From NCBI GenBank assembly GCA_011525385.1, contig WTGF01000037.1, forward strand, positions 1-34,771: 34,771 bases of DNA, read 5' to 3'. The notes below the pieces were generated by a model that was not told the origin of the DNA, did no database searches, and saw nothing but the letters and a program-made list of their open reading frames with translations. This document shows, piece by piece, positions 16,204-24,886 of this stretch. Positions within the stretch are counted from its first letter, which is position 1; the number at the start of each line of letters is the position of its first letter. Origin of the DNA: Chloroflexota bacterium (GTDB taxonomy: Bacteria; Chloroflexota; Anaerolineae; Aggregatilineales; Phototrophicaceae). Position numbers and translations under genes: made by a program.

Positions 16204-16274
16204 GACCGCGTCCCTCATGCGACGAGAAGGCTTTTGCTTTGTGTGAGCGCGACATGTCTTTGCGCGATTCGCCG
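16204..16274. repeat. 76-bp dispersed repeat, diverged copy C
   Basis: Begins gaccgcgtccctca and contains ctttgtgtgagcgcgac. The 3' block is degraded compared with copies A and B. It sits upstream of the M28 gene; the rest of the 16087-16368 gap holds nothing I recognise. Confidence 0.55.
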
Positions 16275-16368
16275 ATTACGCGCCCAGCGGGTCTGATGTC
16301 GACGGGGACAACGGTCTTTTGTTTAGAGGTTTAATGTCGTTCACGGAGCCATCGGAGGAGCGGGGAAC

Positions 16369-17352
16369 ATGGACATATTGATCATCGGCGGGACTATATT
16401 CCTGGGGCGCGCTTTGGTCGAGGCGGCGGTCGCTCAAGGGCACAGGGTTACCTTGTTCAATCGTGGACGAAGCAACCCGGCTGCCTTCCCCGAGCTTGAA
16501 ACCATCATTGGCGATCGTGAAACGGATCTGGAGCAACTAAAGGGCCGTCGCTGGGATGCCGTCATTGATACCTGCGGATATGCGCCGCGCTTGGTCGAGG
16601 TGTCAACAGAGGCGCTGAAGGGCGTCGTCGAACACTATACCTTTATTTCCACGCTTTCTGTTTACCCACCTCAAGGCGCCTCGAAGCGCGACGAAGCGTC
16701 CGAACTTCTTCCCTACGACGATGAAATGCCCGAAGAGGTAAGCAATGCCAGCTACGGACCGTTGAAGGTCGGCTGCGAGCGTGTCGTGCAACGGGCATAC
16801 CCCGAGAGCGCGTTGATCATACGGGCGGGTCTCATTGTTGGACCTCATGACCCGACAAACCGCTTCACTTATTGGGTCACGCGGGCCGCCAAAGGAGGCG
16901 ATGCCATCGCGCCGCCAGTCGACCAACCGTTGCAGTTTGTCGATGCGCGGGATATGGCAGAATTCACCCTGCGGCAGACCGAATCAATGACAAACGAGAT
17001 CTACAATGTGACGGGTCCCGAGCGCCGTTTAGCATTTGGAGAATTTCTCGCCTGTGCAAAGGAGGCGCTGGGCAGCGATGTCCGGTTTCGACACGTGAGC
17101 GACGCATTTCTCCAGGATCAGGAAGTAGGGGAGTTCATGGAGCTGCCGCTATGGGTCAATCAAGAGTTGGCCGAAAGCTTCATGACCTTTGATTGCGCAA
17201 GGGCCTTGCGCGCTGGCTTGCGCTTCCGTCATCTGGAAACGACTATAATCGATACCTACGAATGGTCGAAGTCGGTGCCGGACGATATCACAAAGCCGGC
17301 GGATCTTGCCCCCGGCAAAGAGCAAAAGTTACTTGCCGCGATCGGGAGTTAG
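16369..17352 (+). CDS. NAD-dependent epimerase/dehydratase (extended SDR)
   Basis: 327 residues. N-terminal Rossmann motif GGTIFLGRAL (residues 7-16), then FNRGRSN, where the Arg after the second strand favours NADP or NAD binding. The active-site Ser/Tyr/Lys are seen in STLSVYPP (near 93) and YGPLK (near 127-131). The ligand-binding half contains FVDARDMAEF. Extended SDRs of this type act on nucleotide sugars or as isomerase-like proteins; the substrate cannot be given. The start is secure: GGAGGAG about 9 nt before ATG. Its TAG stop overlaps the TAA stop of the opposing phosphatase gene. Confidence 0.88.
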   Translation: MDILIIGGTIFLGRALVEAAVAQGHRVTLFNRGRSNPAAFPELETIIGDRETDLEQLKGRRWDAVIDTCGYAPRLVEVSTEALKGVVEHYTFISTLSVYPPQGASKRDEASELLPYDDEMPEEVSNASYGPLKVGCERVVQRAYPESALIIRAGLIVGPHDPTNRFTYWVTRAAKGGDAIAPPVDQPLQFVDARDMAEFTLRQTESMTNEIYNVTGPERRLAFGEFLACAKEALGSDVRFRHVSDAFLQDQEVGEFMELPLWVNQELAESFMTFDCARALRAGLRFRHLETTIIDTYEWSKSVPDDITKPADLAPGKEQKLLAAIGS

Positions 17353-17930
17353 GCGATGCCGGCGTCTTCGATTACTTGGCAAATGCGAAAATCGGGAGAT
17401 TCCATCTCAATGAATGATGGCATCTTCAGCTTTCGCCAAAGATCGTAACTGTCTATGGCGTTGTATTGCGCGGCAAACAATACAGCTACCGTGCCATGCG
17501 CAATGACCACGATGTTTTCTGTAGGGTCTGCAATTTCGAACAGTGACAAGATTCCGCGTTGGAAGCGTTGTTTGGCTTGATTCGCAGTTTCATCGCCGAA
17601 GGCGAGTTCATCCGGCGCTTCAAAGAGCCGCCTGATACGCGCGTCAAATGACGCGACCGAACCATAGGGGGCGTTTGTTCGGCGACTGTGCTCGGCAAGC
17701 AGTGGGCTTTCAATTACAGGGATATTATCCAGCTCCGCGGCGACAGATCTGGCTGTTTGCAGGGCTTTGGGCATGGAACTGGAGAACAGTCGGCGAGGCC
17801 GATACCTGGCAAGGCGCTTCGCCAAGGGCTTGCAACGTTCATAGCCTTCCGGGGTTAGTTCCCAGTCTTGCGCCGGCTGCGCGGGATTATGGTTGCTGTT
17901 GCTGTGCTTAACCAGGACCAGTTTTGCCAT
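17349..17930 (-). CDS. Histidine phosphatase superfamily protein with variant KHS motif
   Basis: 193 residues from ATG 17930. Phosphoglycerate-mutase-like fold: LVLVKHSNSNHNP at the N-terminus in place of the usual RHG, LTPEGYERCKPLAKRL, SSSMPKALQTA, and the second catalytic His in VVIAHGTVAVLF. The catalytic His is kept, but the usual Arg is Lys and Gly is Ser, so activity may be altered. There is no Shine-Dalgarno sequence; the frame is open upstream to 18071, overlapping the sigma factor gene, but family alignment favours MAKLVLVK. It follows the sigma factor stop by 70 nt. The stop codon overlaps the stop of the opposing SDR gene (17349-17352), leaving no room for a terminator. Confidence 0.82.
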   Translation of the reverse strand: MAKLVLVKHSNSNHNPAQPAQDWELTPEGYERCKPLAKRLARYRPRRLFSSSMPKALQTARSVAAELDNIPVIESPLLAEHSRRTNAPYGSVASFDARIRRLFEAPDELAFGDETANQAKQRFQRGILSLFEIADPTENIVVIAHGTVAVLFAAQYNAIDSYDLWRKLKMPSFIEMESPDFRICQVIEDAGIA

Positions 17931-18000
17931 ATGCGAAAACGAAGTTATGTCTCGCGCTTCGTCCAGCCCGGGCATTGGCGGGAGTAGCGGTCGACTCCGG

Positions 18001-19086
18001 TCAATCGAGATAATCGCGCAATTTGCGACTGCGGCGCGGGTGACGCAGCCGGCGCAAGGCTCGGCCCTCAATCTGGCGAATGCGTTCGCGGGTCAAGCCG
18101 AATTTCTGGCCGACCTCCTCCAGCGTATAGCTATGCCCATTCTGCAAGCCAAAACGGAGGCGCAGGATACGCGCCTCGCGCGGGGACAATGTATTGAGCA
18201 ACTCGTCGATTTTCTCTTTGAGCAGCTTGTTATAGGCGCTATCCGATGGGGTTGGTTCGCGGTCGTTTTCGATGAAGTTGCCCAGTTCGCTATCGTCGTC
18301 CTTGCCCACCGGGTGCTCCAGGCTGAGCGGCTGCCAGGAGACCTTGAGCATCCATTGCACTTTGCGCGGCTCGCAGTCCATGATTTCGGCGATTTCTTCG
18401 ACGGTTGGCTTGCAGCCGCGCTGTTGTTCCAGGTCGCGCGCGACACGGTATAGCTGGCGAATGCGATCGGTCATATGGACCGGAACACGGATGGTACGGC
18501 CCTGATCGGCGATGGCGCGGGTAATTGTTTGTCGGATCCACCAAGTGGCATAGGTGCTGAAACGATAGCCGCGGTGATAGTCAAATTTTTCCACGGCCTT
18601 CATCAGGCCCAGGTTGCCTTCTTGAATCAAGTCCAGAAAGGGAACGCCACGCGACATATACTTCTTGGCGATCGATACCACCAGGCGCGTATTGGCTTTG
18701 ATCAAATGTTCGCGCGCATTCAGGCCATCCTGGACCAGGAATTTCCATTCGGCGCTGCGGATATGATCGGGGCTGTGCGAAAGCTGGGCCTCGGCACTGC
18801 GGCCGGCCTCCAAACGCATGGCAAGTTGAACTTCTTCTTCAATGGTGAGGAGAGGCACACGCGCCATCTCCTTGAGGTAGAGGCCGACTGTATCATTAGA
18901 CGCTATTTCGCCCAGGTCGTGGTCGTCTTCGTCCTCTACCAGATCAGCGTCGTCTTCATAAGCTTCGGCGAAGGCGTCAATGTCTTCGTCGAAGAAAAGC
19001 TCAAAATCGTCCTTTTGACCCTTATCTTCATCAAGATAAGTAATCAGATCAATATCAGGTTCATACCTGTTATCAAAATCACTCAC
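18001..19086 (-). CDS. rpoD: RNA polymerase sigma-70 factor, RpoD/SigA type
   Basis: 361 residues. An acidic N-terminal region (1-60) is followed by region 1.2 ([17 protein letters not shown], near 68), region 2 ([19 protein letters not shown] and [17 protein letters not shown], about 145-190), region 3 ([18 protein letters not shown]) and region 4 ([36 protein letters not shown]). All four regions that recognise -10 and -35 elements are present, and the C-terminus matches primary sigma factors. Whether it is the primary or a group 2 factor cannot be settled from one locus. The start is GTG with GGGGGAG about 4 nt upstream. It lies 62 nt after the DUF177 gene and probably shares its consensus promoter. 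Confidence 0.93.
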   Translation of the reverse strand: MSDFDNRYEPDIDLITYLDEDKGQKDDFELFFDEDIDAFAEAYEDDADLVEDEDDHDLGEIASNDTVGLYLKEMARVPLLTIEEEVQLAMRLEAGRSAEAQLSHSPDHIRSAEWKFLVQDGLNAREHLIKANTRLVVSIAKKYMSRGVPFLDLIQEGNLGLMKAVEKFDYHRGYRFSTYATWWIRQTITRAIADQGRTIRVPVHMTDRIRQLYRVARDLEQQRGCKPTVEEIAEIMDCEPRKVQWMLKVSWQPLSLEHPVGKDDDSELGNFIENDREPTPSDSAYNKLLKEKIDELLNTLSPREARILRLRFGLQNGHSYTLEEVGQKFGLTRERIRQIEGRALRRLRHPRRSRKLRDYLD

Positions 19087-19148
19087 GATCTCCCCCCAAA
19101 CATGGTGGCGAGCGCGATCAGAAATTCGCTCTCGCGGTTGCTACAGGT

Positions 19149-19709
19149 TTATCCTTTTTCGTCCAACAACTGCTTCAAGATCGACAGCCGCGGATCGTAG
19201 GCCGCGTAACTCCCCAAGTCTTGACTATCGTCTATCGCAGTATCGGACTCATAGTTCAGATTAACACCACTCTCGGCACTCAATCCGCGACAGTTGTCGC
19301 GGCAAACGGCGCGATAGCTTTCTTCGATGATAACTTCTTCTCGTAACAAAAGTCCAAGATCAATTTCACCGTTGCTATCTACACTAAAGACGCATTTGTT
19401 CGGATCGGGCGGCGCCGCAAACAACTCTGCCAGCGGAACCGTAAACTCATGTACGTAGTCTTCCAGGCATCGGTCACATTCCCGCAGGTGATGCACTCGC
19501 AATGTACCCTGAACCAGGATACCCTCTTTGGTACGCGTCAAGGTCAGGTTGCCCGAGAGTGATTCCAGATACAGGTCTCGATCGACGTGCAGCCGCTGTG
19601 GAATGTGAATCGGAATCGCTTTTGAGTTGCCCGGTCCTTCCGATAATAGAAACCCTACTTGTAGCTTGAGAAGTCGCTTGTTAAGATAACCGCTGCTATT
19701 CGTGCTCAC
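19149..19709 (-). CDS. DUF177 (YceD-like) metal-binding protein
   Basis: 186 residues. The family signature is present: RECDRCLEDYVHEFTVPLAE (about 98-117), then EIDLGLLLREEVIIEES and a second Cys pair CRDNC near residue 150. The two Cys pairs probably bind a metal. YceD proteins are tied to ribosome and 23S rRNA maturation and usually sit directly before rpmF (ribosomal protein L32). Here no L32 gene follows; the sigma factor gene does. The start is GTG with AGGAG 8-9 nt upstream. Transcribed from the TTGACA/TATAAT promoter at 19778-19807. Confidence 0.88.
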   Translation of the reverse strand: MSTNSSGYLNKRLLKLQVGFLLSEGPGNSKAIPIHIPQRLHVDRDLYLESLSGNLTLTRTKEGILVQGTLRVHHLRECDRCLEDYVHEFTVPLAELFAAPPDPNKCVFSVDSNGEIDLGLLLREEVIIEESYRAVCRDNCRGLSAESGVNLNYESDTAIDDSQDLGSYAAYDPRLSILKQLLDEKG

Positions 19710-19777
19710 CCGCGATACTCCTCGTAGCAGCGCCGCTTTGAAAGTTGTATTATGTACGCCTAATTCAAGCCTTTAGC

Positions 19778-19807
19778 ATTATATGCAACGATTGTATACA
19801 ATGTCAA
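19778..19807 (-). promoter_or_regulatory. Consensus sigma-70 promoter for DUF177-rpoD
   Basis: Minus strand: TTGACA (19802-19807), 18-nt spacer, TATAAT (19778-19783). Both hexamers match the consensus fully. Expected transcription start is near 19771, leaving a leader of about 60 nt before GTG 19709. This is the clearest promoter in the window. Confidence 0.88.
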
Positions 19808-19954
19808 GCAGATGGGACTGAAATGAACGAAAAACAAACTTATAGGCCTTTAGCGCAAATTATTTGAGACAGAGACCCAACTGTTTTCCGGATAAAGGTA
19901 TAATCCAGGCGCGGCAGCACACTTAGAATATTGAGTGCTTCAAGTTACAAAGCG

Positions 19955-20713
19955 ATGTCAGGCACCCTAGTATTTGTATCCGAGCGGCGATTGTTTTCGT
20001 CGCTAGTCTTGGCACTTTCATCTTACCAAATAATTGAGATCACATGTAATCAGGGTTTCATGAACACATTGATTGAAACCCGCGCCGCTATGATCGTGAT
20101 CGACGGCGAGCACTCGCTTTGGCGGGACTTTGTCATCGCGCCAAATTCCAGCGCGGCGACGCGGCGCATCCCAATCTTATTGGTGTGCGACAGTGAAAAC
20201 CGACGCGCCGAGGCGACGCTGGCCGGGGCCGACTTGACCGCAAGCTGGAGCGAGTTTGAGCGGAACTGCTCCAAACTGGTGAATGACTTCGCGCGCATTC
20301 CCGACCTGAAGATGCTGGATCAACTGGCTTGTGAATGTCGGGAGAGCTTGCCTCCGCTGGCGGTGGAAGGCCTGCAAGAATTCAACCAGGGCAACTATTA
20401 CCGTCAGCACGACTTGTTCGAGGAGCAATGGGTGAATGCAACTGGACCCGTTCGCGACCTGTATCGCGCGATATTGCAAGTCGGCGTCGCTTATTATCAG
20501 ATCGAAAAGGACAATTATCGCGGCGCGCTAAAAATGCTGCAGCGCAGTGTACAATGGTTGCATATCATGCCCGATACTTGCCAGGGAATTGACGTAGAGC
20601 AATTGCGGCGCGATTCCTACGCCGTCCGCGCCGAGTTGGAAGGTTTGGGTCCGGATCGACTGGCCGAATTTGACAGAAGCCTGCTCAAACCCGTCATCTG
20701 GAAAGCGTCCTAG
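19955..20713 (+). CDS. Pseudo-receiver domain fused to DUF309
   Basis: 252 residues from ATG 19955 (a TTG at 19931 is also in frame). Residues 1-115 have the alternating pattern of a response-regulator receiver: LVFVSERR, MIVIDGE, RIPILLVCD, EATLAGAD. The acidic Mg-binding pair and the late Lys are missing, so phosphorylation is unlikely. Residues 140-205 are a DUF309 helical domain: EFNQGNYYRQHDLFEEQW, RDLYRAILQVGVAYYQIEK, GALKMLQRS. DUF309 proteins are small and of unknown function; the fusion is unusual. A TATAAT at 19899-19904 may be its -10, but no -35 fits. Divergent from the DUF177 operon, convergent with the S9 peptidase. Confidence 0.82.
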   Translation: MSGTLVFVSERRLFSSLVLALSSYQIIEITCNQGFMNTLIETRAAMIVIDGEHSLWRDFVIAPNSSAATRRIPILLVCDSENRRAEATLAGADLTASWSEFERNCSKLVNDFARIPDLKMLDQLACECRESLPPLAVEGLQEFNQGNYYRQHDLFEEQWVNATGPVRDLYRAILQVGVAYYQIEKDNYRGALKMLQRSVQWLHIMPDTCQGIDVEQLRRDSYAVRAELEGLGPDRLAEFDRSLLKPVIWKAS

Positions 20714-20755
20714 GGCTTCTCCGTCAATGAATTAGCGCGTCTCGTTAGAGCGGCT

Positions 20756-22723
20756 TTACCTGGCTTCCGCCAATACATAGCGCGCGAACCAGTCCAGCAT
20801 GGCGTCGTTATGCGCTCTGCGGAGGTTGATCGCGCCATAAATAGACGCGCCATGGGAACCGCCCGGTTGCCGCAACATTTCGACAATACATCCGTTGGCT
20901 TTGAGCACGGTATAAAACTGTTCGGACTGTTCGGCCGGGCAGCGCCAATCCAACTCGCTTTGTACCAGCAAAGTCGGCGTCACACAGTTGTGCGCATAGC
21001 TTATGGGCGAGCATTTGTGATAGACTTCCGGAACTTCGTGAGGATGCCCACCCATCTGCTCGACGCCAAAATAGATGCCAATGTCGCTGGTACCGTAGAA
21101 ACTGCGCCAATTCGTGACAGGATTTTGCGGAATCGCGGCTTTGAAGCGGTCGGTCTGCCCGACGATCCAGCAGGACAGGTTCCCGCCGCCGGAGGTCCCG
21201 CAGACGCCAAGCCGGTCGGCATCGGCCAGACCCAAGTTTATGGCGTGATCGACGCCAGTCATCAGATCCTGATAATCGAGATTGCCCCAATCGCCTTTGA
21301 TAGCGGTGGAAAAGCCGTCCCCATAACCGGTCGAGGCGCGATGGTTGAGGAAGAGCACGCCATAGCCAGCGCCCGCCAGCATCTGAAAATCGAAGTGAAA
21401 CCCATAGCCATAGGCGGCGTGCGGACCGCCGTGAATATACAGAATCGTCGGATAGGGCGCTTCTCCGCTCGCCGGCTTCATATACCAGCCTTCAACTTCG
21501 ACACCATCTACGCTTTCCCAAAGCAGGCGCTCGGCGGAAGGCAGATCAAGGGTCGAAAGATGATCGTCGTTCAAGCCGCTGAGTTGCCGATGAGTGCCAG
21601 CGGTCATTTTGGCGAGGTGCAGATCGGGAGGCGCGTTGAGCGAGGTGCTGGCATAAAGCAGTTGATCTCCGCGCAGGTCCAGGGGAAAGACGGCGCGCTC
21701 GCCCTGGGTGAGCGCTTGGCAAGATTCCTCACCGCTCAAGGCGATGCGATAAATGTGGTTGACACCGCCCTCTTGCACCGTAGTAATAGCCGTTTCGCCG
21801 TCGTCCGAGATCGCGGTATTCCATTCGCTCAATCCGGCAATGGGCATATCCAGCGACAAGCGGCCGCCGACGCCGATCGGCCAAGCGCTCGTCCGGTTAT
21901 CCAGGTCGCCGGTCGCGATATCAAGGGCATAGAGGTCCGATTTACTGCCGATCGGCTTGCCGTCATTGGGTCGACCGACAAATACGATTCGCAGCCCGTC
22001 GGGCGTGAAGTTCGCGCCCTCAATAGATGCCCATCCCCCGAGAATCGTCTTTCGAACCCCGCCCAGGTCCACCGTCATCAGATCGGGCGTCATGGCGCGG
22101 GCGGCGTCGGCACGCATGGTGGCGTCGTACATGATCTCGTTTCCCCCGGGCGACCAGCGAGGGTTGACGTTGTTGCTTCGGTCGTCGGTCAATTGACGCG
22201 TTTCGCCGCTCGCGAGCTCAAGCACATAGAGGTCCTGAACTGTTTGATCGAGATAGCCGATGGCGTCGAAGCGATAAACGGTGCGGTCGACGCGATAAGG
22301 CTCTTTGCCCAGGTCGAGAGGCTCGTCGGCGGGGACTGCGCTGAAGGCAATCCTGCGGCCATCGGGGGACCAGGCGAATCCGCCGCCGATTCCCCGTGCA
22401 GCTTCGGTCAATTGACGCGCCTCGCCGCCATCAACCGGAAGCAGATATAGCTGCCGTACCCCAGCGCGGTCGGAGACGAATGCGATTGACCCGCCGTCGG
22501 GCGACCATTGCGGATTGCTGTCTTTGGCCAGACCGTTTGTTAGCTGTTTGGTCGATCCGCGCTCGAGGTCGAGCAGGTATATCGTCACGTACTCTTTGTC
22601 GTCCTCGGCGTTGATTTGGGAAACGGCGTAGACGACTTGAGAGGCATCGGGTGACAGTTTGCCACCGTTGAGAAAGCGCAGATTAAACAGATCTTCCGGT
22701 TGGATGGCGCGTTTGTCGGGCAT
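20756..22723 (-). CDS. S9 family peptidase (acylaminoacyl-peptidase / prolyl oligopeptidase type)
   Basis: 655 residues, no signal peptide, probably cytoplasmic. Residues 1-380 form a beta-propeller built from PD40/WD40-like repeats (LTNGLAKDSNPQWSPDGG, LTEAARGIGGGFAWSPDGR, LTDDRSNNVNPRWSPGG). Residues 400-655 are the alpha/beta-hydrolase domain. The nucleophile Ser is in GTSGGG (near 510), the Asp is in QSELDWRCP (near 595) and the His is in GGSHGAS (near 627), so the triad is complete. The propeller restricts substrates to short peptides. The start ATG has GAGG 6 nt upstream. ACAATT-type bases (TACAAT on the minus strand at 22770-22775) may be a -10. Convergent with the DUF309 gene. Confidence 0.93.
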   Translation of the reverse strand: MPDKRAIQPEDLFNLRFLNGGKLSPDASQVVYAVSQINAEDDKEYVTIYLLDLERGSTKQLTNGLAKDSNPQWSPDGGSIAFVSDRAGVRQLYLLPVDGGEARQLTEAARGIGGGFAWSPDGRRIAFSAVPADEPLDLGKEPYRVDRTVYRFDAIGYLDQTVQDLYVLELASGETRQLTDDRSNNVNPRWSPGGNEIMYDATMRADAARAMTPDLMTVDLGGVRKTILGGWASIEGANFTPDGLRIVFVGRPNDGKPIGSKSDLYALDIATGDLDNRTSAWPIGVGGRLSLDMPIAGLSEWNTAISDDGETAITTVQEGGVNHIYRIALSGEESCQALTQGERAVFPLDLRGDQLLYASTSLNAPPDLHLAKMTAGTHRQLSGLNDDHLSTLDLPSAERLLWESVDGVEVEGWYMKPASGEAPYPTILYIHGGPHAAYGYGFHFDFQMLAGAGYGVLFLNHRASTGYGDGFSTAIKGDWGNLDYQDLMTGVDHAINLGLADADRLGVCGTSGGGNLSCWIVGQTDRFKAAIPQNPVTNWRSFYGTSDIGIYFGVEQMGGHPHEVPEVYHKCSPISYAHNCVTPTLLVQSELDWRCPAEQSEQFYTVLKANGCIVEMLRQPGGSHGASIYGAINLRRAHNDAMLDWFARYVLAEAR

Positions 22724-22903
22724 ATTGACCTCGGGGTATTGGATTAGACGGACGGATTAAGCTGTGCCAATTGTAACAGCTTTATCGGGGCGGAGCGCGA
22801 TTTGCTGCGCAGTCAAAGCAGCATTCGTGTATTTGCATCCATAGCGCGAAGGCGATATTCGACTGCTGTTATCCGAGACGAGTTTTTCGAGTCGGCCGTC
22901 GCG

Positions 22904-22932
22904 CTGACGATAAGCAGAAACTGCTGTATGAT
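22904..22932 (+). promoter_or_regulatory. Candidate promoter for methyltransferase-GT4 operon
   Basis: CTGACG (22904-22909), 17-nt spacer, TATGAT (22927-22932). Transcription would begin near 22939, which rules out the upstream in-frame ATG at 22937 and supports ATG 22967. Confidence 0.5.
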
Positions 22933-22966
22933 AGCCATGGCGGACGCAGCGGCAAAGGAAAGCAAT

Positions 22967-23752
22967 ATGACCCGGAGACCCGACTCCAAGACCCTATCGC
23001 AACAACGCTACACTCAATATGCTGATGGTTACGTCACCAGCGAGACCCACGCCAGGGGCTCCGACCTGGATCGTCTTCTGGCAATCGCGGAGCCGCAATC
23101 ACACTGGTGCATGCTCGATGTCGCCACTGGCGGCGGGCATACGGCGCTCAAGTTCGCGCCGCATGTGGGGCATGTGATCGCCAGCGACTTGACCCCGCGC
23201 ATGTTGGAAAAAGCGGAAGAGTTTATCGTGAAGGAGCGGGGCGCAGGCAATGTTTCTTTTCGGCAGGCTGATGCCGAGAACTTGCCTTTCGAAGATGCGC
23301 AATTCGACCTGGTGACTTGCCGCATTGCCCCCCATCACTTCCCCAATGCGCAAGCCTTTGTGCGCGAGTGCGCCCGCGTCCTGAAACAGGGCGGCCTGCT
23401 GCTGCTTCAGGATCAGTTGCTGCCGGATGATCAAGAGGCGGCGCGTTTCGTTGATGACTTCGAGCGACTGCGCGATCCCAGCCACCATCGCGCCTTCAAC
23501 ACAGCTGAATGGCGCGCGATGTTTGCCGGGGCCGGAATCGCCCTTGAGCACAGCGAAGAATATATCAAGCGCCATGACTTTCTCGATTGGGCGAGGCGGC
23601 AAGGCAATGACGAGGAAACCATCGCGGAGTTGATCCGGATGTTGCGCGAGGCAGCGCCGATCGCGCGAGACTGGATGGACCCACGCCATTGGGGGAGGGA
23701 GTCAGCAACCTTCGTCAATCGCCATATCCTGATGCGCGGCCGCGCGAATTGA
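22967..23752 (+). CDS. Class I SAM-dependent methyltransferase (UbiE/Methyltransf_11 type)
   Basis: 261 residues from ATG 22967, chosen because AAAGGAAA lies about 7 nt upstream; the open frame extends to 22802 but lacks support. SAM-binding motif I is LDVATGGGHTAL (near 48), the acidic end of strand 2 is IASDLTPRML (near 70), motif II is ADAENLPFEDAQFDLV (near 100), then ECARVLKQGGLLLLQD (near 140). The pattern fits UbiE/YcgJ-like methyltransferases acting on small molecules or lipids; the substrate is unknown. It ends 12 nt before the GT4 gene, so the two are one operon. Confidence 0.88.
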   Translation: MTRRPDSKTLSQQRYTQYADGYVTSETHARGSDLDRLLAIAEPQSHWCMLDVATGGGHTALKFAPHVGHVIASDLTPRMLEKAEEFIVKERGAGNVSFRQADAENLPFEDAQFDLVTCRIAPHHFPNAQAFVRECARVLKQGGLLLLQDQLLPDDQEAARFVDDFERLRDPSHHRAFNTAEWRAMFAGAGIALEHSEEYIKRHDFLDWARRQGNDEETIAELIRMLREAAPIARDWMDPRHWGRESATFVNRHILMRGRAN

Positions 23753-23764
23753 GCGGGGCGTCCG

Positions 23765-24880
23765 GTGCCGAATCTGTTGGCGGCTACGGGAATCTTCCAT
23801 CCTGAGCCGGGCGGGCCGTCCACCTACCTGCGGCAAATCTTGCCGGCGCTGCAAGAGCGCGGCTGGGGCGTCCGAGTTGTCAGTTATGGCGAAAGCAGCG
23901 CGACTGAGTATCCCTATCTCGTCAGGCGGGTCGAGCGCAAAATATATCCGCTCCGCCTGGCCAAATACGGCTCCGAGATACGAAAACATGCGGATTGGGC
24001 GGATCTGGTTTACGCGCATTCTATCGATCTGCCGCTGTGGGGTGTGGGCGCGCCTCGTGTCCTCAAAGTAGTTGGCGATCAGGCTTGGGAGCGTTGCGTG
24101 CGCAAGCATTGGATTCCGCCCGACCTGAACATTGATCAATTCCAAAATTACCGTGGCGGCTGGCGCGCCCGCTGGCAGCAGGCTTCTCGCTCGCGCCAGG
24201 CAATGTCTATGGACGCCGTGATCGCGCCAAGCCTTTACCTCCGTCGGATGGTACAGAATTGGGGTATCGCGGGAGACAAACTTCACCTCATCTATAATGC
24301 GCTGCCGCAACTGGAAGCCCCAAGTATGGATCGCGCCGGGCTACGCGCTGAATTGGGCTGGCATAATCGCCCGACCCTGCTTTCGGCGGCGCGCTTGCAG
24401 CCTTGGAAGGGGATCGATCATCTGATTACTGTTCTATCCGATTTGCCTGATCTGCAATTGGTCGTGGTCGGTGAGGGTCCGGATTTGCCCAGGCTGCAAA
24501 CTATGGCCGCAGCGTTTGGCGACCGCGTACGTTTTCTGGGCTACCTGCCGCAAGCGGAAGTGCGCAAACTGATGGCGGCGGCCGATGGTCTTGCCCTCTA
24601 TAGCGGCTATGAAGGCCTGTCTCATACGCTGTTGGAGTGTTTGCAATTGGGCACGCCCGTCTTGGCCAGCGACAAGGGCGGCAATCCGGAACTCGTGCAA
24701 GATGGCGGCAACGGCGTTCTGGTGCCGCATGTGGATCTTGAGGCGCTTCGGCAGGGCATTAAACGGCTGTTGGAGCGACGCGATCAGTTTGCGGCCAATA
24801 CCTTGGCCGGCATGGAACGCTTCAGTTTTGAAAACATGGTGGAGGAAACGGACAGGCTGCTCAGATCATTATTACGATGA
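23765..24880 (+). CDS. GT4 family glycosyltransferase
   Basis: 371 residues from GTG 23765; the ribosome-binding site is weak (gcggggcg). GT-B fold. The N-terminus LLAATGIFHPEPGGPSTYL carries the Gly-rich acceptor-domain loop. The donor half has LLSAARLQPWKGIDHL near 203, VVVGEGPDLPRL near 232, and the E-x7-E signature in YEGLSHTLLE near 280, then LASDKGGNPELV. It shares the fold but not close sequence identity with the GT4 at 12758. Co-transcribed with the methyltransferase, which suggests both decorate one envelope glycan or glycolipid (inference). Convergent with the response regulator, 6 nt apart. Confidence 0.9.
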   Translation: MPNLLAATGIFHPEPGGPSTYLRQILPALQERGWGVRVVSYGESSATEYPYLVRRVERKIYPLRLAKYGSEIRKHADWADLVYAHSIDLPLWGVGAPRVLKVVGDQAWERCVRKHWIPPDLNIDQFQNYRGGWRARWQQASRSRQAMSMDAVIAPSLYLRRMVQNWGIAGDKLHLIYNALPQLEAPSMDRAGLRAELGWHNRPTLLSAARLQPWKGIDHLITVLSDLPDLQLVVVGEGPDLPRLQTMAAAFGDRVRFLGYLPQAEVRKLMAAADGLALYSGYEGLSHTLLECLQLGTPVLASDKGGNPELVQDGGNGVLVPHVDLEALRQGIKRLLERRDQFAANTLAGMERFSFENMVEETDRLLRSLLR

Positions 24881-24886
24881 AGTCGC

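Noticed and set aside
20810..22450. 546-codon plus-strand open frame
   Set aside because: It is exactly antisense to the S9 peptidase gene, whose motifs and triad are clear. Long antisense frames are expected at this GC content.
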